From the NCBI RefSeq assembly GCF_001894885.1, contig NZ_BCXB01000001.1:124001-188000 (forward strand): a DNA stretch of 64,000 nucleotides, read 5' to 3'. The notes under the pieces were generated by a model. It made no database searches and had not been told where the DNA came from. It was given only the letters and a program-made list of their open reading frames with translations. Positions 39,650 to 47,790 of this stretch are shown here, one piece after another (within the stretch, counting starts at the first letter, position 1; each line of letters begins with the position of its first letter). The position numbers and the translations under genes are program-made. This stretch comes from Rhodococcus marinonascens NBRC 14363 (GTDB lineage Bacteria > Actinomycetota > Actinomycetes > Mycobacteriales > Mycobacteriaceae).

Positions 39650-40024
39650 ATGAAGCGCTCAATATTCGTCCGAGTCGGCGCGTTGGCTATCGGACTCCTG
39701 ATGCTCAGCTCCGGCGTTGCAAGCGCCCAGGATGCCTGGCCGGTCGATCCAGGAGAGGGAAGCCCCGTCCGTCCGGTCGACAGGACGGACTACGTTCTGA
39801 CGCCCGATCAACCCGAGTTCTGGAATCCGGCAATCGGTAAGACCCGCGTCATTTCCCCCTTCGGGAGAACCAAGATCGTGTGTATGGGCTACCGCGTCGA
39901 CAATGCGTGCTGGCAAGCCGATCCGGCAGGGAACCCGCACAAGCTCGAGTTCCTCTTCGGCATGGGTGTCTTCGGGTCCTTCACTTCAATACCCGCACAA
40001 AACGTGTTCGTCTATGCAGGATGA
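39650..40024 (+). CDS. Secreted protein of unknown function 2
   Basis: A 124-residue protein with signal peptide MKRSIFVRVGALAIGLLMLS and cleavage near ASA-QD (25-26). The mature part has one Cys pair (C73 region, VCMGYRVDNACW) and no recognised domain. The upstream TCTAGGAGGGAAATCTGA and the first ten codons nearly repeat those of the preceding gene, so the two arose by partial duplication with unrelated or fast-changing mature parts. Confidence 0.65.
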   Translation: MKRSIFVRVGALAIGLLMLSSGVASAQDAWPVDPGEGSPVRPVDRTDYVLTPDQPEFWNPAIGKTRVISPFGRTKIVCMGYRVDNACWQADPAGNPHKLEFLFGMGVFGSFTSIPAQNVFVYAG

Positions 40025-40073
40025 TCCCCGGAGTGTGCTGAGTATCGAGTATCTCTGCAAGGGTAAGGATTTC

Positions 40074-40184
40074 GTCGGCCGTTACGGGCTGCAGACCGGC
40101 TGCGAGGGCGGCGGAACCGCCAAGGTCACCATCATCGAACGACTCTGACGGCTCAAGTGCGGGCGTGGGTGGCGATGTCCTCGT
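40074..40184. repeat. fadA6|AAA junction, copy C
   Basis: 40074-40148 repeats the last 24 codons of fadA6 including the stop (GRYGLQTGCEGGGTAKVTIIERL), with about six mismatches to the intact gene; it changes the residue before the catalytic Cys and one Asn to Lys. It continues directly into the genuine 3' end of the GNAT-AAA gene. Confidence 0.85.
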
Positions 40185-41415
40185 CGAACGCCCGCACCAT
40201 CTCAGGGGTGAGGGTGGGACGCACCTTGTCGATCACGTTCAGGTAGTCCTGGGTGTCCGCGTGGCAGCGTCCCCCGGAATCGACGCTACGTTCGAACGTC
40301 GCCTGCGCGACCGTCCGCGCGGCATGAGCCACATCGGCCGGGGTGTAGCCTTCGGTCGCGTCCACGAGGCCCGAAACGTCCACCTTTTCGTTGCCGAGGT
40401 AGCGCTCCCACAGTGCGTGTCGGGCCTCGGCGTCGGGAGCGCCGATCGGTAGCACATAGTCGAAGCGCCCGTGCCGCAGGAAGGCATCATCTAGTGCGCG
40501 AACGGAATTGGTCGCGCACACCAGAAGTCGCCCGGCACGTTCCCGGAAACCGACGATCGACTTCAGTAGTTCATTCACCACTCCGACGGACGGCGATCCC
40601 GGATGTCGCTGGGCCGCGACCTCCTCGACCTCGTCGATGAAGACGACGACGTGCTCGAGTTCGTCCATGGCCGTGAATGCGTGCCCGAGACCAGCAGCGA
40701 GGCCGTTCCCGTTCGATGCCAGGCGTGACGGAAAAAGTTCGACGAACGGCCAGCCCAGCCGACTGGCGATGGCACGCGCGAAGGTCGTCTTCCCTGTTCC
40801 GGGCGGCCCGAACAGCACCACTGCGCGCGGCGCGGCCACCCCGTGGTCGGCCGCCAACTCCGGCTGCGACAGTGGCAGCACGATCTTGCGTTCGATGAGC
40901 GATTTCTCCCGGGCCATTCCGGCCACCTGCCTCCACAGCCCGGCGGGTGGCACGCCGCCGCCGAGCAGAGCCAGGACCTCGACGGATTGGGGGGACACCG
41001 TCTCGACCTTCTCGTAGTACGTGACGCCGGCGCGCGCAGCGAAACCGGAGTTGGTCAGAGCCGCGGCGCCGGTCTCACCGTCGGGCAGGAGTGCGGTCAC
41101 CCGTCGCACCCCTTTGGCGAGCAGTCGGTGTTCGAGTTGCGACAACAGTGCGCTGCCGAGTCCTCGTTTTCGCCAGCCGGGATCCAGCGAGATGCGCATG
41201 ACCCACGCGCGGTCTTCGTCGATACGGCCGACCGCTGTCCCAACGATGCGTCCGTCCGTCACCGCCACGACGGCCGGATGGCGATTGAGCAGGCTGCCGA
41301 CGACATCCGAGAGTGCGAACAGCGGTGACTGGTTCGTGGTGGTGGAACTGCTGTCCATGCGGACGACAGCCTCGAGATCCTCGGGCTCGAAATCTCGGAT
41401 GTTCCAGGCGTCCAT
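40153..41415 (-). CDS. GNAT acetyltransferase-AAA ATPase fusion
   Basis: A 420-residue two-domain protein. Residues 1-135 form a GNAT N-acetyltransferase (acetyl-CoA loop around WRKRGLGSALL, 81-91). Residues 160-420 are an AAA+ ATPase with Walker A GPPGTGKT (203-210), Walker B VVFIDEVEE (D261-E262), and the arginine-finger region ATNSVRALDDAFLRHGRFD. The fusion suggests ATP-driven remodelling coupled to acetylation of a protein target; the substrate is unknown. It is not part of the KstR2 regulon by strand, though it ends next to fadA6 ancestrally. Confidence 0.85.
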   Translation of the reverse strand: MDAWNIRDFEPEDLEAVVRMDSSSTTTNQSPLFALSDVVGSLLNRHPAVVAVTDGRIVGTAVGRIDEDRAWVMRISLDPGWRKRGLGSALLSQLEHRLLAKGVRRVTALLPDGETGAAALTNSGFAARAGVTYYEKVETVSPQSVEVLALLGGGVPPAGLWRQVAGMAREKSLIERKIVLPLSQPELAADHGVAAPRAVVLFGPPGTGKTTFARAIASRLGWPFVELFPSRLASNGNGLAAGLGHAFTAMDELEHVVVFIDEVEEVAAQRHPGSPSVGVVNELLKSIVGFRERAGRLLVCATNSVRALDDAFLRHGRFDYVLPIGAPDAEARHALWERYLGNEKVDVSGLVDATEGYTPADVAHAARTVAQATFERSVDSGGRCHADTQDYLNVIDKVRPTLTPEMVRAFDEDIATHART

Positions 41416-41562
41416 TCCGGCGCCTCCAGGCAGTGGTGGCAGAAACTTCCAGGTTACGCGCGCAGACGTCCCGTGGCATGACGGCTCGATATAGGCGGCC
41501 TTGGAGGGTTCGAGTGCTCGGCGCGATCAGTCGCCGGCCTTTCCTCCAGCATCGGCCAGGCT

Positions 41563-42299
41563 TCAGGGCATCACGTCCCCGCTGTTCGGGCCCAGGGTCT
41601 GGCCGAGGTACAGATTTCCGCCCGGGTCGGATGCCAGCAACACGGCGGTGGGTGCCACCTCCCGCGGTTGCCCCCATCGGCCCAGTGGAATCTCCGCCAT
41701 CTTGGCAGCTTTCCATTCCGCGGTCATGCCGGCGACGAGCGGAGTCGCGACTGGCCCCGGAGCGATGGCGTTGACCAGCACATTGTGCCGTGACACCTCG
41801 AGCGCGAGCGACTTGGTGAGCGCGATCACCCCGGCCTTCGCCCCGCGTAGTGCGAGAGTGCCACCCCACCCTTGATGCCGAGTTGCGACGCGATGTTGAT
41901 GATGCGGCCCTCGCCCGCCGACACCATGGCAGGCACCACGGCTCGGCACATCAGGAAGGTACCGGTCAGGTCGATGTCGATCGTGCGGCGCCACATGTCG
42001 AGTGGCATGTCGGCGAGTTCTGATTCCTCGGCGATGCCGGCCGAGTTGACCAGGACATCCACGTGTCCGAGAGCATCGACGGCTCGTGCGTACGACACGC
42101 GCACCGACTCCTCGTTCGCGACGTCGACCCGCACCGCCGCGGACGCTCCGAGTTCGTCCGCCGCCCGTTCCGCCTGCAACTGGTCGAGGTCGGCGATCAC
42201 CACAGCCGCACCCTCGGCGATATACGACTCGACTATTGCGCGGCCTATACCGCTGGCTCCGCCCGTGACGAGTGCCCGTCGGCCGTCCAAAATTCCCAC
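41563..42299 (-). pseudogene. SDR gene split by a single-base deletion
   Basis: Classical SDR starting at GTG 42299 (GGAGAAC upstream), with TGGASGIG, NSAG and NIASQ. The frame runs ..GGVALSHYA and then breaks at about 41841-41847. From there the -1 frame continues AKAGVIALTKSLALEVSRHNVLVN to the end at 41563. One base seems lost from the G/C-run CGCCCCGCG, exactly between the catalytic Tyr and Lys of YxxxK. Without it the protein would be about 245 aa. It follows the next SDR gene by ten bases in the asparaginase operon. Confidence 0.8.
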
Positions 42300-42309
42300 C
42301 GACGTTCTC

Positions 42310-43092
42310 CTAATCCTGCATCTTGACAGTGAGACCGCCGTCGACGACGAGTGCTTGTCCTGTGAGATAGCGCGATTCGTCACTGACGAGGAACCGGATG
42401 ACGGTCGCGATCTCGGCAGCTGTCCCGACTCGTCCCCACGGAATATTCTGCCCTGCCGCTGCCAACCCTTCGGGGCCGAGCGAATTGACCGGATCAATCG
42501 ACTGTGGAGTCTCGATTATTCCGGGAATTATTGCATTGGAGCGGATTCCGCGCGGGGCAAGTTCGAGCGCGAGTGCCCGGCTGAGTCCGAGCACTCCCGC
42601 CTTGGCGGCCGAATAGTGGGCGTGATCGGCCCAGCCGTAGACCCCGCCCACAATCGAGGACATCGAGATCATGGAGCCTGGTCCGTCGATCCGGGTGGAG
42701 GCGGCGCGCAGGGTTCGCATGACGCCGCTGAGATCGACCTCCAGCATCTCGGACCAGGCGTCGTCGCCCAGTTCGGCGATCGCGTTCTTCCGGAGGATAC
42801 CGGCGTTCGCGACGGCGAAGTCGAGTCGGCCCCATTCGGCCAGTGCCCGTTCGGCGAAGGCTTCGACCTCGGCGGTGGACCGCACGTCGACGTCGTGGAC
42901 CACGCCCCTGCCACCGGTGTCCTCGACACGTCGCAGGGTTTCCCTCGGGTCGTGAGGGTCGCCCGGGAAGGTGCCGATGACTACGTTGACGCCCACCTCG
43001 GCCAATGCGACTGCTGTCTCGCGGCCTATGCCGCTTGCCGCTCCGGTGACGATTGCCACCTTGTTCGTCAGATTCTCGTACGGGTTGTGCAT
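42310..43092 (-). CDS. Short-chain dehydrogenase/reductase
   Basis: Classical SDR (260 aa) with TGAASGIG (16-23), NAG in VANAGIL, the catalytic Ser (SMSSIVGG) and YSAAK. The C-terminal GRVGTAAEIATVIRFLVSDESRYLTGQ is typical of 3-oxoacyl-ACP reductase-like SDRs. It lies in a leftward operon behind the deacetylase/imidase and asparaginase genes. Substrate unknown. Confidence 0.85.
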   Translation of the reverse strand: MHNPYENLTNKVAIVTGAASGIGRETAVALAEVGVNVVIGTFPGDPHDPRETLRRVEDTGGRGVVHDVDVRSTAEVEAFAERALAEWGRLDFAVANAGILRKNAIAELGDDAWSEMLEVDLSGVMRTLRAASTRIDGPGSMISMSSIVGGVYGWADHAHYSAAKAGVLGLSRALALELAPRGIRSNAIIPGIIETPQSIDPVNSLGPEGLAAAGQNIPWGRVGTAAEIATVIRFLVSDESRYLTGQALVVDGGLTVKMQD

Positions 43093-43131
43093 GAAGGCTC
43101 CTGTGGGTTCCCCCCAACGGCTCTTGGTAGA

Positions 43132-44004
43132 TCAACTCTGGCGGGGAAAGCGATTCTTGAAGTCATTCACCATGTGGTGGAACGTCGCCCATTCGACACC
43201 GTCGTGGGTGTTGATGTACTCGATGTGGCGTTCGAGCATCAGCAGCGACTGCGGTCGTCCCGACACGTCCGGATGGATGGTGATGGGGAATATTGCATAG
43301 TCCATCTCGCGATAGACCCAGTCGAACTGGTCACGCCACATTTCCTCGAGGTGCCGGGGACTGACGAATCCGTGGCTGTTGGGGCTGGACTTGATAAACA
43401 TCTGCGGCGGCAGATCATCGAGCAGCCAGTTGGCAGGGATTTCCACCAGATCGGTCTCGTGCCCACGCTCGAGCGGTTTCATCCAGGTCGCTGCCGGTTG
43501 GCTGTAGTCGACATTCGTCCAGGAGTCGCCGACCCGCACATAGTACGGCGTGAAGTCGTTGTGCATCAGGGAGTGGTCGTACTCGACGCCGCGCTCGACG
43601 AGTAGTTCATTGGAGAATTCCCACCAGGGTGCGGTGTACCCGGTGGGCTTGGTGCCGGTGAACGATTCGATCAGTTCGATGCTCCGATCGAGGACGTCAC
43701 TTTCTTGTTGACGCGTCATCGCGATCGGATTCTCGTGGCTGTACCCATGGATGCCGATCTCGTGCCCGGCCGCGACAATCTGCTCGATTTCGCGGGGGAA
43801 GGTCTCGATCGAGTGGCCGGGAACGAACCAGGAGGTTCTGATGCCGTACTTGTCGAACATCTTCACCAACCGCGGCACACCGACCTCACCGGCGAACATG
43901 CCGCGGGAGATGTCGCCGGGGGAGTCCTGCCCGCCGTAGGAGCCGAGCCATCCCGCGACGGCATCGACGTCGACTCCGAAGTTGACGAAGATCTTCTTGG
44001 CCAT
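43132..44004 (-). CDS. CE4/NodB-fold hydrolase, cyclic-imide-hydrolase-like
   Basis: A 290-residue polysaccharide-deacetylase-fold hydrolase without signal peptide. [12 protein letters not shown] at the start, the metal His pair in HGYSHENP and the WWEFSNELL block resemble the cytoplasmic subgroup that includes cyclic imide hydrolase (about 293 aa) and PuuE-type allantoinase. Together with the asparaginase-like enzyme 11 bases upstream, hydrolysis of a cyclic imide to a half-amide, then to a dicarboxylate and ammonia, is a reasonable inference. A peptidoglycan deacetylase is less likely without an export signal. Confidence 0.72.
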   Translation of the reverse strand: MAKKIFVNFGVDVDAVAGWLGSYGGQDSPGDISRGMFAGEVGVPRLVKMFDKYGIRTSWFVPGHSIETFPREIEQIVAAGHEIGIHGYSHENPIAMTRQQESDVLDRSIELIESFTGTKPTGYTAPWWEFSNELLVERGVEYDHSLMHNDFTPYYVRVGDSWTNVDYSQPAATWMKPLERGHETDLVEIPANWLLDDLPPQMFIKSSPNSHGFVSPRHLEEMWRDQFDWVYREMDYAIFPITIHPDVSGRPQSLLMLERHIEYINTHDGVEWATFHHMVNDFKNRFPRQS

Positions 44005-44015
44005 AGGTACCGTTC

Positions 44016-45032
44016 CTACGTGTCGGTCTGATTCACCGGGGTGTAGGGCACGACGGTGAGGTGGGTGTGCGTGCGGACTATGCCGGCGATTTCCGAGGGT
44101 GATGCCACGGCGAGGGCTGAGGCGAGCAGGACCCGTGCTTGTGCGGGCCTGAGTAGACCTGCCGGCAGGGCGCCGACCTCGGCGAGATCGGCGCCACCGC
44201 CATTTCCGTAGCGGGGCATGATGTCGCCGCCCGCGACGCGTGTCGCGACCACCACGGGGATACCGTTGGTGATGCACTCTCGGGCGCCGTCCACGAACGC
44301 CAAGTTCGCGTTGCCGATCCCAGTCGCCTCCAGCACGATTCCTCGGGATCCCGCGTGGACGGCAGCGTCGAGGAGGGTTCGATCAGCGCCCGGGTAGACG
44401 GCCACGATGTCCACTCTGGGAAGCTCCTTCGGAAACGGAAGTGGCTGTGGGCGAACCGGTCTGGCGAGAAGTGTCAGAACTCCGGTGTCGACCCGGCCTA
44501 AAGGTCCGGTGGCGCCGTTGTCGAACGCGTCGAGCGCGGTGGTATGTCTTTTTCGCGTGGCGGCGGCAGGGAAGAGGAGGCCGTCGAATGCGATGGTTGT
44601 GCCGAGGTCATGGGAACGCCGGTCAGCAGCGACGGCGATTGCGTCCCTCAGGTTGCGCGGACCGTCGGACGTCGGCTCGCCGGCGGTGATCTGGGCGCCG
44701 GTGAAGACCACCGGCCGTGAATCGGCATGGTGCAGATCGCTCAGATAGGCGGTTTCCTCCATCGTGTCGGTGCCGTGGGTGACGACGACACCGGACACGG
44801 CCGGATCGCAGAGGACGGCCAGGACCTCTCGGACGATGCCGAGTTGATCGGCGGGTGTGAGCAGGTAGCTTCCCGTCGTCAGAATGTCGCGGCTCTCGAT
44901 CTCGATTCCACACGCGGCTACGCCGACAGAGTCGAGCAACGCAGACACGTCGTCGGACGCGACGGCATGCCCGGCCGGGTTGTTCCGGGACGCGATGGTT
45001 CCGCCCGTACCCAGTACGACGACCTTGCTCAT
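44016..45032 (-). CDS. L-asparaginase-type amidohydrolase
   Basis: Type I/II asparaginase fold (338 aa). The two active-site threonines are T12 (GTGGTIAS) and T88 ([11 protein letters not shown]), with D89 next to it; the Lys of the second triad is in the ATRKRHT segment. There is no signal peptide, so it is cytoplasmic. It is the first gene of the operon at 41563-45032. In this context it may be a half-amidase as well as, or instead of, an asparaginase. Confidence 0.87.
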   Translation of the reverse strand: MSKVVVLGTGGTIASRNNPAGHAVASDDVSALLDSVGVAACGIEIESRDILTTGSYLLTPADQLGIVREVLAVLCDPAVSGVVVTHGTDTMEETAYLSDLHHADSRPVVFTGAQITAGEPTSDGPRNLRDAIAVAADRRSHDLGTTIAFDGLLFPAAATRKRHTTALDAFDNGATGPLGRVDTGVLTLLARPVRPQPLPFPKELPRVDIVAVYPGADRTLLDAAVHAGSRGIVLEATGIGNANLAFVDGARECITNGIPVVVATRVAGGDIMPRYGNGGGADLAEVGALPAGLLRPAQARVLLASALAVASPSEIAGIVRTHTHLTVVPYTPVNQTDT

Positions 45033-45222
45033 GACCTGCCCTTTACACTGTGCAAACGTTCGAGCTCAAACGTGGTGCGTTCATTAGATTGGTGAGAACG
45101 GCGATGTGTCAAGGGCTCTCCGACTACGTGCTCACCACCGTTACGAGGGGATCGAGGAGGTTGGATTCTCGATGTCCGTCATCAATTCCCTCGACAAGTC
45201 GTGCAACCAGTCGGCCATCCAA

Positions 45223-47790
45223 CTACAGTCGTGGGTCCACAGGCTCGGACTCGAGCGCCAGAACCGCGAATACCGGCTCGTGCACTCGCCACAGCGGGTC
45301 GCCTTCCGCGAGCCGGGTCAGCGCCTCGAGCCCGAGCGCATGCTCGCGCAACGCCATCGACCGTTTGCGGCCCAGGGATCGGTTGCGCAGCTCGTCGAGA
45401 TTCTCGGTGTAGTCGGGCCCGTAGATGATCCGCAGGTACTCCTGCCCGCGCACCTTGACGCCCGGCTGAATCCTCCTGTGTGCCAGCTCCGCCGGTGTCG
45501 CACCGAGTGGCTTGACCACCATGCCCTCACCGCCGGCATCGGTCAGCCGTGACCACCAGGCGGTTGCCGCGTCCTGGGACGCATCTGAGGTGAGGTCGAC
45601 GGGCAGGTGCCTGGTCTGCGCGATAAGAGGATCGTCCAGTGTCGCCAGCTTGGCGAGGTGCCACGAGTGCGGTTCGGTGACCGCGGTCGCTCGGCCCTCG
45701 CAGGCGAGGATCTGGAAAGGCGCCAGACGCAGCCCGTCCAGGCCGGTCACCGGCCAGCAGTACCGCGCGTACGCCTCGCGGAACCGACGGGCGTTGGCCG
45801 CGCGGGTTCGGGTGTGGGTCAGCAGGCCGCCGACGTCCAAACCCCTCGCAGCGGCCTGCTCGAGCGCGATGATCGCATCCGGCAGCGCCGCACCCGCCGC
45901 GGCCCCGACCGACGCGTACTGGCTGCGGATCAGCTCTCCGGCCTTCGCCGACCACGGCAGCACTTCGCAATCCAGTGCCAGCCACTGCGACCCGAGGTCG
46001 TCCAGTAGCGGCCCGCACGCCTTGCGAAGCCGGGCAACCAGTTCGCTCATCCTGGCCGGATCGTCGAAGAATGGTCTACCCGTGCGGGTGTAGACGATGC
46101 CCGAGCTGCCATCGGTGACGCCGAACCGCTTCGCCGCGGTTCCGGCGTCGCGGGCCAGCACCACGATCGCCCGAGAACCCATGTGCTTCTCCTCGCACAC
46201 AACCTCGGTGACCCCACTCGCCGCGAACTCGGCAAGAGCCTGTGCTGGATGCTCCAGGTAACCATCGAGATTCGACGTTTCCGGTGGCGCCATGGTCGGC
46301 GGCAGGTACACCAGCCAGCGCGGATCGACGGCGAATCGGCTCATGATCTCGAGTGCGGCGGCGGCGTTCTCCTCACGCACCTTGATGCGCCCCTTGTTGT
46401 ACCGGACGTCGACGTGCCGTGTCCCGTGCACGTCGTCGATGGACAACTGCATCGGATCCCGCTGTGTCCGATAACCTGGCGTGGCAGGGCCTGTACCGAT
46501 CGGTCGCACCGATTCGAACCACACCTGCTCGGCCGGAACGGAAACAGTCTCCTTGCTGGGGTAGCGCAGGGCGGTCAGCCTGCCGCCGAAGACGACTCCG
46601 GTGTCGAGGCAGATGGTGTTGTTGATCCAGTCGGTCTCCGGCACGGGAGTGTGGCCGTAGACGACCATGGCTCGCCCGCGATACTCGCTGGCCCAGGGAT
46701 AGCGCACCGGCAGTCCGTACTCGTCGGTCTCGCCGGTCGTGTCTCCGTACAGTGCGAACGAGCGCACCCGGGCCGACGCGCGGCCGTGGTAGGACTCCTT
46801 CAGCCCGGCGTGCGCGACCACCAGGTTTCCACCGTCGAGCTCATAGTGGCTGATCAGGCCGTCGATGAAGGCGTGCGCGGCCTTGCGGAAGTCGTCGGAT
46901 TCAGCGGCGAGCTGATCCAGTGACTCCTCCAGCCCGTGCGACACGGTGACCTTCCGGCCGTGCAGCGCCCGGGCAAGCTTCTGTTCGTGATTGCCCGATA
47001 CGCACAGCGCGGTTCCGGCCGCCACCATGCCCATCACCAGGCGCAGCACCCCGGGCGTGTCCGGTCCACGGTCGACCAGGTCGCCGACGAACACCGCGGT
47101 CCGACCCTCGGGGTGGTGGGCGCCGGTACCATCAGGCTCGAGCATCCAGCCGAGCGCGCGCAGCAGCGTTTCCAGTTCGCTCCGGCAGCCGTGAACGTCG
47201 CCGATGATGTCGAATGGACCCGTCAGCTCCCGTTTGTCGGTCCACGCCTTCTCGGTAGATACTGTCGCCGAGTCGATTTCGTCGACTCCGGTGAGCACGT
47301 GAACGCGTCGGAAGCCTTCTTTGCGAATCTTCGGCAGCGACCCTCGAAGGTCCTTGTGCTGCCGGCGAATCACGTGCGGACCGAAGTCGCGGTCCGGTCG
47401 CGTCGCGTTGCGCTCGATCGCGACGCCGTCGGGAACGTCGAGCACGATCGCGTCCACCAGGACGTCGTGCGACTTCGCCAGATCGATCAGGGCCTTGCGT
47501 GATTTACGCTGCACGTTGGTGGCGTCGACGACCGTGGGCAGGCCGCGTCGCAGCCGAGTCCCGACAATGTAGTGCAGCACGTCGAAGGCGTCCGATGTTG
47601 CGGTCTGGTCGTTTTCGTCGTCGGCGACCAGCCCGCGGCAGAAGTCGGACGAAAGTACCTGTGTGGGAGCGAAATTCTTTTCGGCAAAGGTGGACTTTCC
47701 GCTGCCCGACACTCCCACGAGTAACACCAGCGACAGTGCAGGCACCGAGATGTCAGGCACCGAGATATCAGACACCGAGATATCAGACAT
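45223..47790 (-). CDS. pnkp: Polynucleotide kinase-phosphatase-ligase Pnkp (RNA repair)
   Basis: Three-domain RNA-repair enzyme (855 aa). The kinase has a P-loop GVSGSGKS at 26-33; the 2',3'-phosphatase of the calcineurin type has D198-H200, GDLVDRG (D237) and GNHE (N267, H268), spanning about 190-410; the adenylyltransferase/ligase has its nucleophile K535 in EEKHMGSR and extends to the C terminus. It heals and seals broken RNA ends, with Hen1 adding a protective 2'-O-methyl. Its start lies inside the hen1 3' end (8-base overlap). The first 20 residues are pentapeptide repeats. Confidence 0.93.
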   Translation of the reverse strand: MSDISVSDISVPDISVPALSLVLLVGVSGSGKSTFAEKNFAPTQVLSSDFCRGLVADDENDQTATSDAFDVLHYIVGTRLRRGLPTVVDATNVQRKSRKALIDLAKSHDVLVDAIVLDVPDGVAIERNATRPDRDFGPHVIRRQHKDLRGSLPKIRKEGFRRVHVLTGVDEIDSATVSTEKAWTDKRELTGPFDIIGDVHGCRSELETLLRALGWMLEPDGTGAHHPEGRTAVFVGDLVDRGPDTPGVLRLVMGMVAAGTALCVSGNHEQKLARALHGRKVTVSHGLEESLDQLAAESDDFRKAAHAFIDGLISHYELDGGNLVVAHAGLKESYHGRASARVRSFALYGDTTGETDEYGLPVRYPWASEYRGRAMVVYGHTPVPETDWINNTICLDTGVVFGGRLTALRYPSKETVSVPAEQVWFESVRPIGTGPATPGYRTQRDPMQLSIDDVHGTRHVDVRYNKGRIKVREENAAAALEIMSRFAVDPRWLVYLPPTMAPPETSNLDGYLEHPAQALAEFAASGVTEVVCEEKHMGSRAIVVLARDAGTAAKRFGVTDGSSGIVYTRTGRPFFDDPARMSELVARLRKACGPLLDDLGSQWLALDCEVLPWSAKAGELIRSQYASVGAAAGAALPDAIIALEQAAARGLDVGGLLTHTRTRAANARRFREAYARYCWPVTGLDGLRLAPFQILACEGRATAVTEPHSWHLAKLATLDDPLIAQTRHLPVDLTSDASQDAATAWWSRLTDAGGEGMVVKPLGATPAELAHRRIQPGVKVRGQEYLRIIYGPDYTENLDELRNRSLGRKRSMALREHALGLEALTRLAEGDPLWRVHEPVFAVLALESEPVDPRL
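47741..47785 (-). repeat. Three 15-bp repeats at the pnkp 5' end
   Basis: Units GGCACCGAGATGTCA, GGCACCGAGATATCA and GACACCGAGATATCA (plus-strand reading) encode SDISV/PDISV pentapeptides at the Pnkp N terminus and adjoin the hen1 stop. Confidence 0.9.

Noticed and set aside
41872-43605. 577-codon plus-strand frame across the SDR genes
   Set aside because: Runs opposite three recognisable genes and has no motif of its own.
45033-45222. Regulatory palindromes near AACGTTCGAGCTC
   Set aside because: Short palindromes (AACGTT, GAGCTC) only; no repeat elsewhere to support an operator.
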